From positions 5,616-69,615 of the forward strand of contig JAHEBO010000011.1 of assembly GCA_024642215.1 (NCBI GenBank): DNA of 64,000 nucleotides. Reading direction: 5' to 3'. Under the pieces are notes generated by a model. It made no database searches, had not been told where the DNA came from, and saw nothing but the letters and a program-made list of their open reading frames with translations. The DNA is from Limnohabitans sp. (GTDB taxonomy: Bacteria; Pseudomonadota; Gammaproteobacteria; Burkholderiales; Burkholderiaceae_C). Below are positions 58,054-64,000 of the stretch, piece by piece; the first letter of the stretch is position 1; every line of letters starts with the position of its first letter. The position numbers were made by a program, and so were the translations under genes.

Positions 58054-58800
58054 ATGCGCAACGCACTCTACGCACTCAAACAGTGGCTGATGTTGGTATT
58101 GGCCGGCCTGGTTTTGTTGCAATTGTTTTGGGTAGGCCGCATCGCCTTCATGGCTGTGGTCGATCCATCCTCCACCGCTTTTGAACGCTCGCAAGCCTGG
58201 CAAATTGTCAGCAGCCAAGGCCATTTGAAGTGGCGCCAAACATGGGCTCCGTCAGATCAAATTGCCAAATCGCTCAAGCGTGCTGTGCTGGCCTCCGAAG
58301 ACAGTGCGTTCACCAGCCACAACGGCGTTTGGTGGGATGCCATCGAAAAAGCTTGGAACAAAAATGCCCAAGCACAAGCCAAAGTGGAAGCCCAGTCTTC
58401 TCAAAAGAAAAATGGCAAAGTGGTGGCGCCAAAAATTGTGGGAGGCTCGACCATCACGCAGCAATTGGCCAAAAACCTTTTGCTCAGTGGCGAGCGCACC
58501 CTCATTCGCAAAGGCCAAGAATGGGTGATCACAGTGGCATTGGAAACATTTTTGTCTAAAAAGAAAATCCTCACGCTGTATCTCAACCACGTGGAGTGGG
58601 GCAATGGCGTGTTTGGTGCAGAGGCAGCAGCGCGGCATTATTTTCAGAAACCTGCGAGCCAACTCACAGAATGGGAGGCTGCGCGTTTGGCGGTGATGTT
58701 GCCTAGGCCGCGTTATTTTGAAAAACTGCCGCAATCGGTTTACCTCAGCGACCGTGCGCAAACCATCCTGGCGCGCATGAACGATGTGGCCCTGCCCTAA
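58054..58800 (+). CDS. mtgA: Monofunctional biosynthetic peptidoglycan transglycosylase
   Basis: AVLASEDSAFTSHNGVWWDAIEKAWNKN; GGSTITQQLAKNLLLSGERT; YLNHVEWGNGVFGAEAAARHYF. Confidence 0.94.
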   Translation: MRNALYALKQWLMLVLAGLVLLQLFWVGRIAFMAVVDPSSTAFERSQAWQIVSSQGHLKWRQTWAPSDQIAKSLKRAVLASEDSAFTSHNGVWWDAIEKAWNKNAQAQAKVEAQSSQKKNGKVVAPKIVGGSTITQQLAKNLLLSGERTLIRKGQEWVITVALETFLSKKKILTLYLNHVEWGNGVFGAEAAARHYFQKPASQLTEWEAARLAVMLPRPRYFEKLPQSVYLSDRAQTILARMNDVALP

Positions 58801-58821
58801 CGCACCAAGGAACACGCACGC

Positions 58822-59370
58822 ATGAGAATTCTTGGCATTGACCCTGGCCTCCAAACCACTGGCTTTGGGGTGATTGACGTGGAGGGCTCCAAGCTGACCT
58901 ACGTGGCCAGTGGTGTCATTCGCACCGACAAAGTTCAACAAGGCAACTTGCCCAATCGACTGAAAGTCATCTACGACGGAATTGTTGAAATCAACCAACG
59001 CTATCAGCCCAACTCGGCCTCGGTTGAGATTGTGTTTGTGAACGTCAACCCACAGGCCACGTTGCTGTTGGGCCAGGCACGTGGCTGTTGTGTCACAGCC
59101 TTGGTCACCTGCAATTTACCCGTGGCAGAGTACACCGCTTTGCAAATGAAGAAGGCCATCACGGGTCATGGCCGTGCAGCCAAGTCACAAATTCAGGAAA
59201 TGGTGAAGCGCATGCTGAAGTTGCCTTCTGTACCTGGGCCGGATGCGGCAGATGCTTTGGGTTTGGCCATCACGCATGCACATGCCAGCCCCTCCATGAA
59301 CAAGTTAGCAGCCTTGGATGTGCTCAATCGCAAAACGCATGGCATGTACCGCGACGGGCGCAGCCACTGA
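58822..59370 (+). CDS. ruvC: Crossover junction endodeoxyribonuclease RuvC
   Basis: [58 protein letters not shown]. Confidence 0.97.
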   Translation: MRILGIDPGLQTTGFGVIDVEGSKLTYVASGVIRTDKVQQGNLPNRLKVIYDGIVEINQRYQPNSASVEIVFVNVNPQATLLLGQARGCCVTALVTCNLPVAEYTALQMKKAITGHGRAAKSQIQEMVKRMLKLPSVPGPDAADALGLAITHAHASPSMNKLAALDVLNRKTHGMYRDGRSH

Positions 59371-59381
59371 GCAGGTCAGTG

Positions 59382-60620
59382 CTAGCCGTTTGACTTGGGC
59401 AAGACCATGCGGTCGCGCTTGGCCAAGTCAGGAAAAACTTTAACGGCCGCCAATGCCACGCCCACCGTGGCCAAGCCACCAAAAATAACGGAGCCCACAG
59501 GGCCCCACATCGCGGCAGTGGTACCTGATTCAAACTCACCCAATTGGTTGGACGCGCCAATGAAAATGGAATTGACAGCCGCCACACGGCCCCGCATGTC
59601 GTCGGGGGTTTCCAATTGCAACAAGGTCAGGCGTGTGACCACACTCACGTTGTCGGCCGCACCTGCCACCATCAAAGCGGCCATAGACAAAACAAAGTTC
59701 GTAGAAATGCCAAAGACAAAATTGGCCAAGCCAAACACCGCAACGGCAATCAGCATCCAACGGCCGACACGGCGCTCGATGGGCCACTGTGTCAGGACTA
59801 CCGCCATGAGCAGCGCGCCCACAGCAGGCGACGATCGCAAAAGTCCCAAGCCTTCAGGACCCGTGTGCAAAATGTCTTTGGCGTAAATGGGCAGCAAGGC
59901 CGTGACACCCCCCAACAGTACCGCAAACAAATCCAAGGCAATGGCGCCCAACAAAACTTTGTGATGCCACACAAAGTGAGCACCTGCCAACACGCTGCGC
60001 AAATCAGCCGCTGCTTTGGAAGGCTTGTGTTCGTAACGAACAGACAAGGCCAGTAAGAAGGCAATGAACAAAAATGCCGCGCAAGTGGCATACACCGCGT
60101 TCACATGCAAAGCATACAAAACACCGCCCAATGCTGGGCCACCAATGACCGCGGTCTGAACACCTGTGGAGCTTAAAGCCACCGCGCGTTGCAGCAAGTG
60201 ACTGGGCACCAAGTGCGGTGTGAGCGCTTGTTGCGTGGGCATTTGGAAGGCGCGCACCATGCCTAACACGGCGGAGATGAACAGCACCAACTCGCGCGTC
60301 ACTTGATTGGCAGAAGTGCTCCACACCAAGAGGCCCGCCACTGCGGTTTGAATCAACATGCAGGTGGCATAAATGTGCACTTTGTGAACTCTGTCCACAA
60401 TTTGTCCAGCAGGCAGTGTGAGGATGAGCGCTGGCACAAACTGAAACAAGCCCACCAATCCTAAATCCCACGCACTGCCGGTAATTTCATACATGTGCCA
60501 AGCCAAAGCCACCATCAACATTTGGGTGGCCAAGATACCCGCCAAACGCGCCAACCAAAACCGCAAGAAGGGTTGGTGGGACAGCAAATCTCTCAGAGAC
60601 GACTGGGCAGCGGTGTTCAT
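59382..60620 (-). CDS. MFS transporter (EntS-like)
   Basis: 12-TM-like sequence; FLRFWLARLAGILATQMLMVALAWHMYEITGSAWDLGLVGLFQFVPAL. Confidence 0.88.
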   Translation of the reverse strand: MNTAAQSSLRDLLSHQPFLRFWLARLAGILATQMLMVALAWHMYEITGSAWDLGLVGLFQFVPALILTLPAGQIVDRVHKVHIYATCMLIQTAVAGLLVWSTSANQVTRELVLFISAVLGMVRAFQMPTQQALTPHLVPSHLLQRAVALSSTGVQTAVIGGPALGGVLYALHVNAVYATCAAFLFIAFLLALSVRYEHKPSKAAADLRSVLAGAHFVWHHKVLLGAIALDLFAVLLGGVTALLPIYAKDILHTGPEGLGLLRSSPAVGALLMAVVLTQWPIERRVGRWMLIAVAVFGLANFVFGISTNFVLSMAALMVAGAADNVSVVTRLTLLQLETPDDMRGRVAAVNSIFIGASNQLGEFESGTTAAMWGPVGSVIFGGLATVGVALAAVKVFPDLAKRDRMVLPKSNG

Positions 60621-60629
60621 GAACAGGCT

Positions 60630-61553
60630 TTACCAGGCACGCACTGGCAAGGCAAAACCAACAGGTGCTTTTTTGACATCGTCGAAGCTGACAATTTCAT
60701 AGGCATCTGGTTGATCGAGCAAGGCACGCAGCAATTGGTTGTTCATGGCGTGGCCAGAACGGAATGCGGTGTAACTGGCAATGAAGGGTTTGCCAATGAT
60801 GTACAGATCGCCCATGGCGTCTAGGATTTTGTGCTTCACGAATTCGTCGTCGTAACGCAAACCATCGCTGTTTAAGACTTTGTAGTCGTCCATCACAATG
60901 GCGTTGTCGAGGCCGCCACCCAAAGCCAAGCCATTGGAGCGCAGCATTTCAACGTCTTTGGTAAAACCAAAGGTACGCGCACGGGCAATGTCACGGGCGT
61001 AGACATCGCGGCCCATGTCAAACACCACTTGTTGACCTGTCGAGTCAACTGCTGGATGCTGAAAATCAATTTCAAAGCTGAGGCGATAGCCGTCGTAGGG
61101 CTCGAGTTTGGCCCACTTGACGTTCTCGCCCTGACCATCGCGCACCTCGACTGTTTTGAGCACGCGGATGAATTTTTTAGGCGCTTTTTGCAATTCAATG
61201 CCGGCGCTTTGCAACAAAAACACAAAGGAAGAAGCCGAGCCATCCAAGATGGGTACTTCTTCTGCGGTGATGTCGATGATCAAGTTGTCAATGCCCAAGC
61301 CAGCACAGGCGGACATCAAATGTTCAACGGTATGCACCTTGGCCTGACCACTGGAAATGGTGGACGCCAAGCGTGTGTCGGTCACGCTCAAGGCGTTGAT
61401 GTGAATGTCGACAGGTTCGGCCAAATCGACACGGCGAAACACAATGCCCGTGTCGACAGGTGCGGGCCGCAGGGTCAATTCAACCCGTTGGCCGCTGTGC
61501 AAACCCACACCCACAGCTTGGGTAAGGGTTTTGATGGTTCGTTGAGCAAGCAT
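60630..61553 (-). CDS. lpxC: UDP-3-O-acyl-N-acetylglucosamine deacetylase
   Basis: [62 protein letters not shown]. Confidence 0.98.
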   Translation of the reverse strand: MLAQRTIKTLTQAVGVGLHSGQRVELTLRPAPVDTGIVFRRVDLAEPVDIHINALSVTDTRLASTISSGQAKVHTVEHLMSACAGLGIDNLIIDITAEEVPILDGSASSFVFLLQSAGIELQKAPKKFIRVLKTVEVRDGQGENVKWAKLEPYDGYRLSFEIDFQHPAVDSTGQQVVFDMGRDVYARDIARARTFGFTKDVEMLRSNGLALGGGLDNAIVMDDYKVLNSDGLRYDDEFVKHKILDAMGDLYIIGKPFIASYTAFRSGHAMNNQLLRALLDQPDAYEIVSFDDVKKAPVGFALPVRAW

Positions 61554-61633
61554 GGGCTGATTTTAAATTCTCAAGCCCAAACTTGCACTTCGAGGGTTTT
61601 TGAAGCCCACTGCCACTGAATGCGGCTTGGCGA

Positions 61634-62857
61634 TCAGTCAGCTTGCTTGCGCAAGAAGGCTGGGATTTCAATGTCGTCCATGCCTGCAGACGCCATGCCA
61701 TCCACTTTGGCCGCCGCTTGCGTGCGGTTGGTGCGCCACACGCTAGGTGTGTTCAAACGACCATAGTCACCACCCAATGCTGGGCTTTGACCACCCAATG
61801 TGGTGGAAACAGCATCGCCAGTGTCCACTGTGAAAGGCACATTGTCAGTACCGGTACGCAGCACTTGCAGCGGAGGCGCTGTACGGCGTGCACCTTGGCT
61901 AGACAAGCCTGTGGCCACCACGGTCACGCGAATTTCGTCGCCCAGGCTTTCGTCGTAAGCGGTACCGTAAATGACGTGTGCGCTTTCAGAAGCATAAGCA
62001 CGGATGGTGTTCATGGCTTGCTTGGACTCGCTCAATTTGAGTGAACCTTTGGCAGCACTGATCAAAACCAACACGCCTTTGGCGCCCGACAAATCGATGC
62101 CTTCCAGCAATGGGCAAGCCACAGCTTGCTCAGAGGCAATGCGTGCACGGTCAGGACCGCTGGCAGACGCGGTGCCCATCATGGCTTTGCCAGGTTCGCC
62201 CATGACGGTGCGCACGTCTTCAAAGTCGACGTTCACGTGCCCAGGCACATTGATGATTTCTGCAATACCGCCCACCGCATTTTTGAGCACGTCATTGGCG
62301 TGCGCAAAAGCTTCGTCTTGGGTCATGTCTTCGCCGCCTGGCAATTCCATCAACTTTTCATTGAGCACCACGATCAATGAGTCGACGTTGGCTTCGAGTT
62401 CGGCCAAACCAGATTCAGCACTTTGCATGCGACGGCCACCTTCGAAGTCGAAAGGCTTGGTCACCACACCGACGGTGAGGATGCCCATTTCTTTGGCCAC
62501 GCGTGCAATGACGGGCGCCGCGCCCGTACCTGTACCGCCGCCCATGCCGGCGGTGATGAACAACATGTGCGCGCCATCGATGGCAGCGCGGATGTCTTCC
62601 ACCGCTTCTTCAGCCGCATCACGGCCTTTTTCGGGTTTGCTGCCAGCGCCCAAACCGGTGTGACCCAATTGAATGAAGCGGTGCGCAGCACTGCGTGCCA
62701 ATGCTTGCGCATCGGTGTTGGCGCAAATGAATTCAACGCCTTGAACGTTGCGCTCGATCATGTGCTCAACAGCGTTGCCGCCGCCGCCGCCCACGCCGAT
62801 CACTTTGATTTGCGTTCCTTGATTGAACTCTTCGACTTGGATCATTTCAATGCTCAT
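61634..62857 (-). CDS. ftsZ: Cell division protein FtsZ
   Basis: IKVIGVGGGGGNAVEHMI; GGGTGTGAAPVIARVAKEMGI; C-terminal DDIEIPAFLRKQAD. Confidence 0.99.
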   Translation of the reverse strand: MSIEMIQVEEFNQGTQIKVIGVGGGGGNAVEHMIERNVQGVEFICANTDAQALARSAAHRFIQLGHTGLGAGSKPEKGRDAAEEAVEDIRAAIDGAHMLFITAGMGGGTGTGAAPVIARVAKEMGILTVGVVTKPFDFEGGRRMQSAESGLAELEANVDSLIVVLNEKLMELPGGEDMTQDEAFAHANDVLKNAVGGIAEIINVPGHVNVDFEDVRTVMGEPGKAMMGTASASGPDRARIASEQAVACPLLEGIDLSGAKGVLVLISAAKGSLKLSESKQAMNTIRAYASESAHVIYGTAYDESLGDEIRVTVVATGLSSQGARRTAPPLQVLRTGTDNVPFTVDTGDAVSTTLGGQSPALGGDYGRLNTPSVWRTNRTQAAAKVDGMASAGMDDIEIPAFLRKQAD

Positions 62858-62986
62858 GGTGCTCTCCTAAAACTGTTGCAGTTGCCTAAATATTGATTTT
62901 CGAAAATTTTATTTTTGTTGGACTGAATGAGATTCAACATCGCTGATGTGGACTCCCCCTTGCCAAGTAAAGTTTGTGCCAATCCA

Positions 62987-64000
62987 TCAGAAGTTACCCA
63001 CGATGAAATCTTTGAAACGGGTGAAGGCGTTGTTCATGGAACCCTTCTTCTGCGACACTTTGAAACCACGCAAGCGTGCCAAACGGGCTTCTTCCATCAG
63101 GCCCATCACTGTGGCGACGCGCGGTTGGCTGACCATGTCAGACAAAGCGCCGTTGTATTTGGGAACGCCGCGGCGAACCGGCTTCAAGAAAATGTCTTCG
63201 CCCAGTTCAACCATGCCGGGCATGACTGCACTGCCGCCAGTGAGCACAATGCCAGACGACAAGACTTCTTCGTAGCCAGATTCACGAATGACTTGTTGAA
63301 CCAGCGAGAAGATTTCTTCCACACGGGGCTCAATCACACCCGCCAGCGCTTGCTTGGACAACATGCGCGGCGCGCGATCACCCAAGCCAGGCACTTCCAC
63401 TTGGGCTTCGGGGTCGGCCAACAATTGTTTGGCACAACCGCTTTCGACTTTGATGTCTTCTGCGTCTTTGGTGGGCGTACGCAGTGCCATGGCAATGTCG
63501 CTGGTGATCAAGTCGCCAGCGATGGGAATGACGGCGGTGTGCCGAATGGCACCGTTGGTAAAGATGGCCACATCGGTGGTGCCTGCGCCAATGTCGACGC
63601 AAGCCACGCCCAATTCGCGCTCATCTTCAGTCAGCACCGCCAAGCTGGACGACAACGGATTGAGCAGCAACTGATCGACTTCAAGACCACAACGGCGCAC
63701 ACACTTGATGATGTTTTCGGCAGCACTTTGAGCGCCGGTCACGATGTGCACCTTGGCTTCCAGGCGCATGCCGCTCATGCCAATAGGCTCTTTGACATCT
63801 TGGCCGTCAATGACAAATTCTTGAGGCGCCACCAACAACAAACGTTGATCGGTAGAAATATTGATGGCGCGCGCTGTTTCAACCACGCGGGCCACATCGG
63901 CGGGCGTGACTTCTTTGTCTTTGACCGCCACCATGCCGCTAGAGTTCAAGCCACGAATGTGGCTACCGGTGATGCCTGTATTGACACGGGTAATTTTGCA
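62987..64000 (-). CDS. ftsA: Cell division protein FtsA, partial (5' end outside window)
   Basis: FtsA-type ATPase; frame continues to the window end (CKITRVNTGITGSHIRGLNSSGMVAVKDKEVTPADV...). Confidence 0.97.
   Translation of the reverse strand, partial: CKITRVNTGITGSHIRGLNSSGMVAVKDKEVTPADVARVVETARAINISTDQRLLLVAPQEFVIDGQDVKEPIGMSGMRLEAKVHIVTGAQSAAENIIKCVRRCGLEVDQLLLNPLSSSLAVLTEDERELGVACVDIGAGTTDVAIFTNGAIRHTAVIPIAGDLITSDIAMALRTPTKDAEDIKVESGCAKQLLADPEAQVEVPGLGDRAPRMLSKQALAGVIEPRVEEIFSLVQQVIRESGYEEVLSSGIVLTGGSAVMPGMVELGEDIFLKPVRRGVPKYNGALSDMVSQPRVATVMGLMEEARLARLRGFKVSQKKGSMNNAFTRFKDFIVGNF

Noticed and set aside
1-64000. Search for integrated mobile elements, rRNA and tRNA genes
   Set aside because: I recognised no transposase, integrase, phage structural gene, rRNA or tRNA; without tRNAscan or BLAST a single tRNA could have been missed, but no gap obviously contains one.

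Overview
The window is a gene-dense, mostly chromosomal segment of a betaproteobacterium. Protein sequences and gene order suggest Burkholderiales/Comamonadaceae, possibly Limnohabitans-like; this assignment is inference. I saw no rRNA, tRNA, CRISPR array, prophage or IS element. Recognisable housekeeping blocks are galE, miaB, ffh, ampD, nrdAB, a histone H1-like gene, prmA-accC-accB, mpl, a DAHP synthase (aroG), tldD, rodA, an RNB-family RNase, aroE, mtgA, ruvC, lpxC, ftsZ and partial ftsA. Accessory content includes a Phd/PIN toxin-antitoxin pair, a dipeptide ABC transporter next to a P1 peptidase, a ~16 kb minus-strand catabolic/transport cluster, and a Rieske oxygenase next to a glutamine-synthetase-like gene. 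Four observations stand out. (1) An unannotated 24-aa Phe-rich leader peptide (MTSRFSFFSFYFAFSVLGGREASA*) lies upstream of aroG, followed by a perfect terminator hairpin and a competing antiterminator pairing, which fits ribosome-mediated phenylalanine attenuation. (2) The catabolic cluster has a gene set that reads as a possible cyclic-imide/substituted-maleimide to pyruvate pathway. (3) A gamma-glutamylcyclotransferase-like / Rieske oxygenase / GS-like set may be a gamma-glutamyl-shielded amine oxidation module. (4) Tandem NrdR-like boxes overlap a good sigma70-type promoter upstream of nrdA. All calls come from reading the sequence; no database search was run.
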